Shown: positions 45,596 through 54,160 of the stretch, piece by piece | How positions within the stretch are numbered: the first letter of the stretch is position 1 | Layout of the letters: the number at the start of each line of letters is the position of its first letter | Source of the DNA: Deltaproteobacteria bacterium | GTDB taxonomy: Bacteria > Myxococcota_A > Polyangia > JAAYKL01 | Assembly (NCBI GenBank): GCA_016937015.1 | Contig: JAFGWT010000106.1 | Location: forward strand, 1-60,779 | DNA: 60,779 bases | Reading direction: 5' to 3' | Notes under the pieces: generated by a model | The model's database searches: none | The model's input: only the letters and a program-made list of their open reading frames with translations | Told to the model about the DNA's origin: nothing | Made by a program: the position numbers and the translations under genes

Positions 45596-46663
45596 TCAGA
45601 TGCCAACTTTTTTAAGTACATCCGGGCAATCGATTACTTTGTAGCGAAACGCCGGGTTGTCCGCCACGTTCATCCAGTCCACGTACCACAGACAGCCCGC
45701 CAGTAAATCTTCGAGTCCCGATTTTGAAAACACGCCGGTGCACATGTCCCGCACGCACGACTTGAATGTATCGTGAGGCTGGTCATATCCAAGTTTTTCA
45801 TAACACGCCTGCAAAAAGCCACCATACGTCGCGCCCAGTTGCGAATTATCCACCCCCCATTGCGCTGAACAGCCATTAAAAGCGCCTACACCACCACCGG
45901 GAATCATGATGTCAAACTGATACGCACCGTTGATCTGGGTCACATCGTAACCAATGTTGGTCGCCTGAACGATCATTGTTTTGCCTTTAAGACCGGCCGA
46001 ACCGTCATCAATCGCCGAAGGACCGTTCTGCAATGTTTGTTTGCTCTCGCCGTTGAACTCAAGCTGAAAGCACTGCCCGCATGAAAACTCGCCGCCGGCG
46101 TGAGTGGCCACAAAGCCATATGACAGCGAATCACTGACCGCAATGGGCGCCTGGTTCCAACATGTGAAAACGGCGTTGGGATCATTGGGGGCATCACATC
46201 CACTGGGCTTGCCCTGTTCCCAGCCGTCCTGAGGAATGGTGGGGGTTGTCAACTGGTTGTCAATTGTGCATACCGGTGCCATCTGCCCATTGGAAACGTT
46301 CTCCGGCCATGCGCAGTGCGGTTTACAGCAATCCCAGTATTTCGTTGAGAATCCCAACTGCCCACCATCGCCAATGGGCGGATATTCGGTATCGCCCTCG
46401 ACCGGTCCGGTATCCGCGTCGCTGTCTGAATCACTGTCGGTGTCGCTGTCCGCATCCGTATCGCTGTCACTGTCGGAATCGCTATCGCTATCGCTATCGC
46501 TGTCGCTGTCGGCATCGCCATCAGTGTCGGAATCCGCATCGCTGTCACTATCCGAATCTGCATCACTGCTGTTGCCCCCGGTTCGACGATCGCCGTCAGT
46601 GCACCCGCCCCAAAGCAATGTATTTAAAATCAGCAAAGAAATGAATAACCACACGTATTTCAT
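45596..46663 (-). CDS. Ser-Asp-stalk lipoprotein with GH45 endoglucanase domain
   Basis: A 355-residue lipoprotein: lipobox LWGGC (Cys21), Ser-Asp stalk (34-84), then a GH45 domain. GH45 marks are [15 protein letters not shown] (catalytic base Asp111), [34 protein letters not shown] with Asp251, and [17 protein letters not shown]. The Humicola enzyme has its catalytic acid Asp where this protein has Asn263 (FNGC against FDGC); I believe Asn occurs there in some family members but cannot check. GH45 cleaves beta-1,4-glucans and is mostly known from fungi, protists, nematodes and insects. The ATG at 46663 follows GGAGG. It is not co-oriented with the next lipoprotein pair. Confidence 0.9.
   Translation of the reverse strand: MKYVWLFISLLILNTLLWGGCTDGDRRTGGNSSDADSDSDSDADSDTDGDADSDSDSDSDSDSDSDSDTDADSDTDSDSDSDADTGPVEGDTEYPPIGDGGQLGFSTKYWDCCKPHCAWPENVSNGQMAPVCTIDNQLTTPTIPQDGWEQGKPSGCDAPNDPNAVFTCWNQAPIAVSDSLSYGFVATHAGGEFSCGQCFQLEFNGESKQTLQNGPSAIDDGSAGLKGKTMIVQATNIGYDVTQINGAYQFDIMIPGGGVGAFNGCSAQWGVDNSQLGATYGGFLQACYEKLGYDQPHDTFKSCVRDMCTGVFSKSGLEDLLAGCLWYVDWMNVADNPAFRYKVIDCPDVLKKVGI
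46409..46564 (-). repeat. Ser-Asp coding repeat, GH45 lipoprotein
   Basis: About 155 bases of Ser-Asp/Ala-Asp/Thr-Asp codon repeats encode the stalk between the lipid anchor and the GH45 domain. Confidence 0.88.
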
Positions 46664-46842
46664 AAGAACCTCCATAAAATAAAAGCGTAAAGCCTTAAAC
46701 GATCAAAATATAGCAGATTTCTCCAGTATTACCAAAATGGAACGACCATGCCGCCTATTTGTCACTCTTGACACCTTTGAAAAAATACTGAAATACTAGG
46801 CCAAAAACACAAAAAAGTGCGACGCAGTAAGGACACATCTGA

Positions 46843-47790
46843 ATGCGAAAATTACATCTGATTATTATTGCTTCCACCTGGCTGGCGACACCTGCACTGG
46901 CCAATTCGACAGATGCCCGGAAAGTGTTTATGGATGGCACAGCGTTATTTGAGCAAAACGATTACATTAAAGCCGCCGAAAAATTCCGCCATGCATACGA
47001 ATTGGAGCCCTCCTGGAAAATATTTTACAATATTGCCCAATGCGAAGCGGCCGCCAAACAATATGGGCGAGCGATGGAATCATTCGAAAAATTTCTGGCA
47101 CTTGGCGGCGACGAAATTACAAACGAACGACAAGAGGAAGTTGAAGCCGAACTGGATCGACTGCGCAGGCTGGTCGGATTCGTTGAAATTCTCGCGCCGA
47201 AAGGTTCAACGGTTTTCATCGATAACCAGGCACGTGGAACGACACCACTGCCCGGAAAGTTGATGGTTGCCGCAAGTGTGGTTCACCAGCTGAGAATCGA
47301 GCAGGATGGCAGGGAATTGCTGAGTCGAAAACTGGAAGTCAGTGGCACGCAAGCAATCACCGTCGACGTGAATAACACCCAGTCAGTGCGCTCAGAACCG
47401 GACCACAATACTCTTGAAACTGAAACACAGCCAAAATCCGCCAGTAGGCACCCCCTCAAAACAGCGGGTATCATTACATCCGGAATCGGTGGCGCATTGC
47501 TGGTGGTAAGTGCAATAACCGGCGGATTGGCCATCCGAAAGAGCAACGATCTTGCCGGCAGCTGCCCGGAAAAGGTCAATTGCGAAGAAAATGATCAGCG
47601 TCTGAAAACAAGCGGCGAAACGCTGCAGACCGTCACCAATGTCCTGTTGATTACCGGTGCAATGCTGACTACAGGCGGCGTCACAATGGCCATACTGGGG
47701 CATAAAAAAAGCCGCAGAGAATCCAATGTCGCCGTCGCGCCGATACTGGGTCGTGAACTGGCTGGCATTTCTGTCCAGGGAAAATTTTAG
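46843..47790 (+). CDS. TPR-PEGA periplasmic/membrane protein, second copy
   Basis: A 315-residue protein with a signal peptide (PALA cleavage site), TPR-like helices (about 25-95, EPSWKIFYNIAQCEAAAKQYG), a PEGA-like strand region (about 108-175, STVFIDNQARGTTPLPG), a polar linker and two hydrophobic segments (about 207-228 and 260-285). The order and many residues match the gene at 8965-10047 (for example PSWKI-x-YNIAQ, FEKFLALGGDEIT against FELFLAEGGDEIT), so they are paralogues. AAGGACA precedes the ATG. A lipoprotein gene follows 13 bases later, as for the other copy. Confidence 0.75.
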   Translation: MRKLHLIIIASTWLATPALANSTDARKVFMDGTALFEQNDYIKAAEKFRHAYELEPSWKIFYNIAQCEAAAKQYGRAMESFEKFLALGGDEITNERQEEVEAELDRLRRLVGFVEILAPKGSTVFIDNQARGTTPLPGKLMVAASVVHQLRIEQDGRELLSRKLEVSGTQAITVDVNNTQSVRSEPDHNTLETETQPKSASRHPLKTAGIITSGIGGALLVVSAITGGLAIRKSNDLAGSCPEKVNCEENDQRLKTSGETLQTVTNVLLITGAMLTTGGVTMAILGHKKSRRESNVAVAPILGRELAGISVQGKF

Positions 47791-47803
47791 AAGGATGTCT
47801 ATT

Positions 47804-49360
47804 ATGTATATCAAAAACGTTTTAATTATCATCTTAGTGATATCAATAACAGGCTGTCAGGCGTTCACTGATTTCGATGGCTACTCATTCTCCTCAACAG
47901 ATTCCGTACCGGATACCGCCAAAGACAGCAGCGATACCCTTAAGGACAGCAATGCAAACACTTCCTCTGATATTGCCACCGATAGCCAAACAGACACCAA
48001 CACTCACGCAGATACATCAACACCGGCCGATACGGGTTTCAGCCCTGATACCGCAACACTTTTTGACACAGATTCAGCAAATATCGTCGATACCGCAACG
48101 GTGAGCTATGACACTGCCACAGACGATGACACCAACAACCGCGTCGATAGCGAAACCACCTCTGGCAGCGATTTTGCCACAGACAGCGATGATTCCGCAA
48201 CCAACACGCTGGACAGTGAAACGACTGAGGTCACGACCGATTCGGATTGGGATACCGGCGACTCAAACGACCGTCCCACCGATGACGGAGAAGATAGCGA
48301 TTCGGTTTATGACGACACAACATCCACCGAAATTATCGACACAGAAACCTGTGCCACAGGGGTGGAATTCTCCCGGAGCTGCACTGCAGACGGCAAGGTG
48401 CAGGTTATTGATGAATGTGGTGAGCAGATTTCAGTTTATGAATGCCTGCCGAATTCCAGCACATGCCTCGATGGAAAATGCGTTTGCGAAAATGGATGTG
48501 ATACAGACTCCCCCATTATCACCAGTTCGTCGCCATCTGATGGTGCAGTAGGCATTCGTGCTGACACCACCATTCAAATTTCATTCAGCGAACCAATGAA
48601 TCAGTCTTCTGTGGAAAACGCAGTCAGCATTTCAAGCCTGTTGCACGGTGGTTTTGACTTTTCATGGAACGATGCTGGCTCAACACTTACAATCACTCCG
48701 GGTACGTCCCTCGTCTACGCTACCGGAACAGATCCAGAAACAGTGACAGCACGGGGGTATACTGTCACTCTGGAAACTACCGCCATGGATCTCACAGGAA
48801 ACACAATCGAAACCCCGTACAGTGCGACTTTTCATACACTCAGGCAAATCACGCAAGAGTTGACCCCCACGGCAAGTGCATACTATTACACTTACCAGAT
48901 CGCGACGGGAGGCAATGTTACAAGTTGCACGGACGACTCTCCCTTCAAAATCGGTACATGGACGACAGCACAATCCTCAGGAACATGTCATGGTCTGGTA
49001 ACATTTGAAACAGAGCTCTCCAGCACCATCACCCAAATTGGGAGTGCAACCCTTCAGGCAACCCAGGATACACCTGATGGCGACTTCTATGACATCGGTG
49101 TTGTGGCGCTTGAACAGCTCGAATTTCAGGATCTGGATGCATCAATAACGGATGCAGCACAAAAAATTAATTTAGGCACATTCGCCGATTCGGCCATCCG
49201 CTATCCAAGTATGGATATCACCAGCGTGTTCGCCGCGGATTTTGCCGATGGACATACTGATTTTTTATTCCGCTTCAATGGCAGTGGTGGTCAAACCAAC
49301 ACATTGGCTATGTTTCGATGCCAATTATACACCCTGACCGTTCAGTATTTTCTCCCGTGA
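47804..49360 (+). CDS. Asp/Thr/Ser-rich lipoprotein with Big_5-type Ig domain
   Basis: A 518-residue lipoprotein (lipobox SITGC). Residues about 30-185 are a low-complexity Asp/Thr/Ser-rich stalk, less regular than the Ser-Asp stalks. Then come a Cys-rich piece (about 190-235), a Big_5-type Ig-like domain (about 236-345, SSPSDGAVGIRADTTIQISF and FSEPMN), and a C-terminal beta-rich domain of about 170 residues that I do not recognise. The ATG at 47804 fits the AGAAGG ribosome site better than one nine bases earlier. It pairs with the TPR-PEGA gene. An IS66 remnant starts just after its stop. Confidence 0.75.
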   Translation: MYIKNVLIIILVISITGCQAFTDFDGYSFSSTDSVPDTAKDSSDTLKDSNANTSSDIATDSQTDTNTHADTSTPADTGFSPDTATLFDTDSANIVDTATVSYDTATDDDTNNRVDSETTSGSDFATDSDDSATNTLDSETTEVTTDSDWDTGDSNDRPTDDGEDSDSVYDDTTSTEIIDTETCATGVEFSRSCTADGKVQVIDECGEQISVYECLPNSSTCLDGKCVCENGCDTDSPIITSSSPSDGAVGIRADTTIQISFSEPMNQSSVENAVSISSLLHGGFDFSWNDAGSTLTITPGTSLVYATGTDPETVTARGYTVTLETTAMDLTGNTIETPYSATFHTLRQITQELTPTASAYYYTYQIATGGNVTSCTDDSPFKIGTWTTAQSSGTCHGLVTFETELSSTITQIGSATLQATQDTPDGDFYDIGVVALEQLEFQDLDASITDAAQKINLGTFADSAIRYPSMDITSVFAADFADGHTDFLFRFNGSGGQTNTLAMFRCQLYTLTVQYFLP

Positions 49361-50336
49361 TCAACAACAGCCCCGCCTGTTCGCGTCAGCGAATGCATAA
49401 AATATTGCCCAACATTCCATGCGCTCATGGCTGTTTCCAAGTGTGCTGATTCGATTCCGCTCCACCGGCAGGCCAGGCTATTGATAGGAACAGGCATTCC
49501 CACATACACCAGCACACTGTGCGACATTTTTCACCGTGATGCTTCTTTGCTGAACCCAATCGCAAAACGCATTCTGCAGAAAATCAAGGAATCAGAATAC
49601 ATCAATGCAAACGAAACGAGAATTGGTGTGCAGGATGGCACAACGGCCTATGTATGGAATTTTTCAACCGATAAATATGTCGGCCACTTTTTTAATCAAA
49701 CTCGAAGCGAGGAAACACCCAAAGCCATTTTGGGCGACAGCATCGGTTTTCTGCAGGTGGACCAGTACAGCGAATACAATCAGGTGACCACGCTGGTCAA
49801 GCGAAATCGCGTGGGATGCCTTGCACATATGCGTCGCAAATTATTTGAAGCAAAAGATGTCGCGCCCAAAGACTGCAAATGGATGCTTGAGCAAATCCGT
49901 GAACTGTACATCGTTGAATACGATGCCGCTGAGGCGAACGTGCTTCGCGGCGAACAGCATCTCGCCTTGCGTAAAGGACGCAGCCAATCAACAGTGAACG
50001 ATATAAAAAAGTGGCTCGAGCAAAACGAAAATCGATGGGGACCCAAAAACAAAATGGGCCGAGCAGTGAGATAATCTCTGAATAACTGGGACACGCTGGT
50101 GAAGTTTCTCGACAATCCGAAACTGCGCATCGACAACAACCTGGCCGAACGGGCGCTGCGAATATTGCCCTTGGAAGAAAGAATTTTCTTTTTGTGGGTA
50201 ATTGCGAAGCGGGGCAGAATCTGGCAACGCCTCAGACACATGTATGTATTTGAAAAACAATCCCCTCGAATACCTGACTTATGTCCTCATTAAAAACCAG
50301 CTCGATCAGGCATCCGAAATTGACCTTTTGCAGTAA
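49361..50336 (+). mobile_element. Degenerate IS66-family transposase remnant
   Basis: An open stretch from 49361 reads as the middle and C-terminal part of an IS66 transposase (DSIPLHRQARLL, LQVDQYSEYN, RVGCLAHMRRKLFEA). An in-frame TAA at 50072 interrupts it, after which the frame continues with LRIDNNLAERALRI. A later frameshift moves the ending (NNPLEYLTYVLIKNQ) to another frame, stopping at 50334-50336. The N-terminal part and the first catalytic Asp (DET, here NET) are missing. No terminal inverted repeats were found. The element is dead. Confidence 0.85.
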
Positions 50337-50499
50337 CGATGGCAACCCCTTGATGGATCTTCTGGAGAAATCACATAATCACGTGGAGCCTCGGACAGTT
50401 ACGGAAAGATAGATTGTTTTCCTCTGATATAAATGCAGCTGCGCAGAAGACGACCCCAAACTCATGTAAAGAAAGGAAAAGAGGCGGGAGCAGGGTCAA

Positions 50500-52923
50500 C
50501 TACTCAAGATAGAAATTGGATACTTTCAAACCACTTCCACCATTGAGGATTTCAAACCCGGCCTGAACACTCCAAAGACTCATGCTTTCAGTGAGCCCCA
50601 GATTGTTTTCCGCAGCGTGCTTGATCACCTGAGCAAGATCGATGTCAATTTCATTCCGGAAATTGCGCAACGCATATGTGATCACTTTTTTGCCGTTGTG
50701 TTGCACACCGGAAATTACTGAAAACGTAGAACCATCAATCTTCACATTGCTGAGCCCATCGACTGGACATGCTGTAATACCGACGGGGGCATCAGCTTCA
50801 CAGGTATTGTCACCATCATCCCCGTTGGGTGTCTTGTTGTTCGTGGGATTCATATCCCCGTTCTTGTACAACCAAATCATCAGAAAAACGTCCGGTTCTC
50901 CACTTTGGCTACCACTGGCTCCATTAGAGAAGTAAATATCATACGTAGCGGCATACTCACCACTGGTAGTCATCGCATTTGTGTGGAAACCAGTGCAGAG
51001 ATTGCCACCACTAATGATATCGCCTACGGTTTTGGGAAGTCCTGAGCCGCTCGTCCATTGCCCCCCTTCCTGACTGCCACCACGATAGACAGACGGGAAC
51101 ATCTGTACGTCTGTACCTGAAGAATTCACTGTTACATTTGAAATGGAGAACATATTACCGCCACCAACAGTAACCGTTGCCGCCCCGGAACCACTGCCCC
51201 AGAAATTGGTGGCCACTTTATATGCATTGCCATTATTCTGAACATCCATCCAAGCGTATTGTTCGGAAGAACTGCCAGAACCGGAAATACTGCCACCACC
51301 ACTGCATACGGACGGCTCAGAATCGCCATCAGACACTTCTACAAAATCAACACAGAATTCGAAATCAATTTCCTCATCTTCAAGCGCAATTGGTTGAATG
51401 ATGATATCAGTAATTTTTGGAGACCCCGCATCAGTATAGCTGGTGCCGTCTCCCCCTGACCAGCATTCCGTATTGAATGTGCTCCACGGAATGAACTCCT
51501 CGCCATCCCCGGAAAGATTCGCGCACCAACGTTCATCAGCATTGGTGGCGCCATTTTTAGTCTGAATTTGAATTCTTAATCCCTCTGATTTTTCTTTATC
51601 TGTCACCTTCACGCGGAGACCTTCACCAGTAGGTGTAATTTCGTCTTTCTCCTCGTTGTCGATGTCCATGGTACAATCCTGAGCAGTGGGGAAACCAATA
51701 CCCGCGCTGGAGTAGTTCATTCCAACTGTACCAGATACACACATTGAGTCACCAGCTTCGATGTCGTCAAAATCCTGAGGACTGATGGTGCTGGATTTTT
51801 CAAGAGTTTCGCCATCGACCTCAACCATCTCTGGTGGATCCTGATCATACGTATACACAAAACCATGCAGCGGTCCGGACTGATAAAAACCCTGATCATA
51901 GATTGCCCAGGAAATTCCAGGATTGATATCCGGACAAATATGCTCTCCTGTATCACTGTCTGTGTCAGAATCGCTGTCGCTGTCAGTATCGCTATCACTG
52001 TCGCTGTCTGTGTCGCTGTCTGTATCCGAATCGGAATCGGTGTTGACAACCACTTCCTCACCGCCGGTGGCGATCAGCTCTTCGAGACAGAAATCGTACG
52101 GGATGTCATCTTCGTTGTGACCGGGCACCAGGAGCATAACAGCCTCAATTGGATCGGATCCGTTGTAGGACGGATTTCCGGATTCCCAGCATTCTTCGGT
52201 CAGGTCATCCCATTTAACTGAGTTTGAACCATCCTTGATTGTGGTGCAGTATTCGTCCCCGCTGTCGGTCTTGATTTGCAGACGAAGAGTGAAGCTGCCG
52301 TTCATATTGACTGTTACGTCAATACCGTCGCTGTCTTTGGTTGGCTCCCATGCGCCCGTGGCGGAACTGCCATTTTCCTGTCCCGCGTTCAGACCCAGAA
52401 TACCAACAGAGGCCCATGACTCGTCGCCAACCGTTTTCCCGGTCACGCACAGTTCGGTTTCGCCTTCTGATACGGCTTCAAAGTTCTCAGGGTCAATCTC
52501 GGCACCGGCGATTTCGCCTGGAGATGCCCAAGCGTAGCCGTGCATGGCGCCAGCACAAACGTAACCGCCCTGATGGATAGAGAAAGACACGTTGTCGCAA
52601 GGGCCTGTGTCGCCATCAGAATCGCTATCGCTGTCTGAGTCGCTGTCTGAATCACTATCGCTATCTGAGTCAGAATCAGAGTCACTATCGGAATCGCTGT
52701 CACTGTCAGAATCACTGTCAGAGTCACTGTCAGAGTCGCTATCCGAATCTGAATCGCTGTCCGAATCAGAATCGCCATCCGAATCAGAATCGCTATCAGA
52801 ATCAGAATCGCTATCAGAGTCCGCGTCAGTATCACTCGAGTTGGTGTAATATGGCTGTTGGGTTGACGAATTACCGCAGCCGACAACCAAAAGGGTTAAA
52901 AACAACATTAATAGATACTTCAT
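50500..52923 (-). CDS. Ser-Asp-stalk lipoprotein with two beta-sandwich modules and a GH12-like domain, second copy
   Basis: An 807-residue lipoprotein (lipobox VVGC), paralogous to the one at 5091-7499 and with the same order: Ser-Asp stalk, beta-sandwich module, Ser-Asp linker, second module, GH12-like domain. In the last 95 residues of the first module only about seven positions differ between the copies, while the GH12-like domains are much more divergent. GH12 marks here are [34 protein letters not shown] and AGFEILNGG. The late Glu is kept (codon 50551-50553). The nucleophile position before LMIWL is Phe (codon 50884-50886), as in the other copy. GGGAGG precedes the ATG. Confidence 0.8.
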   Translation of the reverse strand: MKYLLMLFLTLLVVGCGNSSTQQPYYTNSSDTDADSDSDSDSDSDSDSDGDSDSDSDSDSDSDSDSDSDSDSDSDSDSDSDSDSDSDSDSDSDSDSDSDSDSDGDTGPCDNVSFSIHQGGYVCAGAMHGYAWASPGEIAGAEIDPENFEAVSEGETELCVTGKTVGDESWASVGILGLNAGQENGSSATGAWEPTKDSDGIDVTVNMNGSFTLRLQIKTDSGDEYCTTIKDGSNSVKWDDLTEECWESGNPSYNGSDPIEAVMLLVPGHNEDDIPYDFCLEELIATGGEEVVVNTDSDSDTDSDTDSDSDSDTDSDSDSDTDSDTGEHICPDINPGISWAIYDQGFYQSGPLHGFVYTYDQDPPEMVEVDGETLEKSSTISPQDFDDIEAGDSMCVSGTVGMNYSSAGIGFPTAQDCTMDIDNEEKDEITPTGEGLRVKVTDKEKSEGLRIQIQTKNGATNADERWCANLSGDGEEFIPWSTFNTECWSGGDGTSYTDAGSPKITDIIIQPIALEDEEIDFEFCVDFVEVSDGDSEPSVCSGGGSISGSGSSSEQYAWMDVQNNGNAYKVATNFWGSGSGAATVTVGGGNMFSISNVTVNSSGTDVQMFPSVYRGGSQEGGQWTSGSGLPKTVGDIISGGNLCTGFHTNAMTTSGEYAATYDIYFSNGASGSQSGEPDVFLMIWLYKNGDMNPTNNKTPNGDDGDNTCEADAPVGITACPVDGLSNVKIDGSTFSVISGVQHNGKKVITYALRNFRNEIDIDLAQVIKHAAENNLGLTESMSLWSVQAGFEILNGGSGLKVSNFYLE
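51949..52043 (-). repeat. Ser-Asp coding repeat, inter-module linker, second copy
   Basis: Short tandem Ser-Asp/Thr-Asp codons encode the linker between the two beta-sandwich modules. Confidence 0.85.
52612..52838 (-). repeat. Ser-Asp coding repeat, N-terminal stalk, second copy
   Basis: About 225 bases of tandem Ser-Asp codons encode the stalk after the lipid anchor, equivalent in place to 7179-7412. The opposite strand stays open through it. Confidence 0.9.
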
Positions 52924-53264
52924 TTTCGAAACCTCCCAATTAAGGATAATCAAAACGGTCCATTCTGTTATTGATGGACACTATTGAGTAAATTATTTCC
53001 GCCAACACACCGTTTTCCGTCTCACTGTCCGGAAAAATCCGGCCCATCATACCATATTCTCCACGCTCGTTGAGAATAAAATAGTAAGAGATGCAAATTC
53101 ATCGTGATTCGCAACCATTCTGAACAAAATCGTCAAACGCCCAGGTGAGACACTTATAATCTAACGCGGCACCCATGTCCTGAAGCGATTATCAAATGTT
53201 CGCATGTACTAACGTATAAAGTCGTCATTGCCGGACAAAAAGTGTCATAAAAACCGGGATGCGG
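52924..53264. other. Intergenic stretch, no gene recognised
   Basis: About 340 bases between two minus-strand genes. The left part is the leader of the GH12-like gene. No tRNA, long hairpin or small gene with a ribosome site was seen. Confidence 0.5.
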
Positions 53265-54158
53265 CTAAAAAAGTGACTGTAGCCAGCGAAATCCACCCTT
53301 TTGTAGGTTGGATACAATATCCATGCTCAACGCAACGCTGACATGCAGAAAAAATCCAGCCCATATGGAACGGGTCTTTAGCGCCAGAGTCCCCAATACC
53401 GTTCCGGCAAGCACCGCAGCGAAACACTCTTCGATGGGCTTACCAAAATGAATCATGACGTATGGCACCATCATCGCAACAATCGCAGTAGACCCCATGG
53501 ACCGCCGCGTGGGCTGAAGCATAAACCCGCGAAAGAAAAATTCGAGCGCAAAAAACTGTGCAATATACATGGCTTCCCATGCCCAGAAATCAAATGGTGA
53601 CCGCATGGACAGTGAGTAAAAGGGATAGTATGTCGAAAACGATTCCGAAAAAGACACAGCAACGACTGCCAGCAAAACAGGGATAAAAAGCACGGCATAA
53701 ACCAGCAGATGCGACCCCAAACCATCTGTTCGCAGCCCCACATTCTTAAACGACAGTCTGGGATGCACTGCGATGGCAATCGATGGAATGAGCAGATATG
53801 CGATGAGCTTAACCGCTGTCCAGTATCCCAGCTGAAACAGTTCGTACCAGCGGGAAAGGTAGTACGGTGTGGCTGGTTTCAACCATCCGAAAATGGACCA
53901 CAGCAACGGATGCTGTTCAGGGGTTGCCGGGTCATCAAAAAAAAGCGTGAATGAAACGAAAGCCCCCTGTCCGCCCAGGTAGTTAATGTCTGAAAGTGTG
54001 AGACAAATAGCCGCAACTATAAACACATATGCCGCGGTCGAAGCATCGGATTTCCCAGCATGATCGTTTCTGAAAGCGATCACATCGTCGTCAATGGAAC
54101 GCCAGGTCTCCAGAAAAAATCGTCGGGGATGAAGATCTGTCAGATGGAGGGTGCTCAC
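53265..54158 (-). CDS. CPBP-family (CAAX-like) intramembrane metalloprotease
   Basis: A 297-residue protein with about seven hydrophobic segments. The CPBP/Abi motifs are readable: ALEFFFRGFML (the family EExxxR motif, with one Glu here), a His in MIHFGKPIEE and a last His in FFLHVSVAL. Such proteases cut proteins within membranes; in bacteria targets are mostly unknown. It starts two bases after the gltX stop, so it is read from the same transcript. The single Glu in the first motif makes activity less certain. Confidence 0.8.
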   Translation of the reverse strand: MSTLHLTDLHPRRFFLETWRSIDDDVIAFRNDHAGKSDASTAAYVFIVAAICLTLSDINYLGGQGAFVSFTLFFDDPATPEQHPLLWSIFGWLKPATPYYLSRWYELFQLGYWTAVKLIAYLLIPSIAIAVHPRLSFKNVGLRTDGLGSHLLVYAVLFIPVLLAVVAVSFSESFSTYYPFYSLSMRSPFDFWAWEAMYIAQFFALEFFFRGFMLQPTRRSMGSTAIVAMMVPYVMIHFGKPIEECFAAVLAGTVLGTLALKTRSIWAGFFLHVSVALSMDIVSNLQKGGFRWLQSLF

Positions 54159-54160
54159 AG

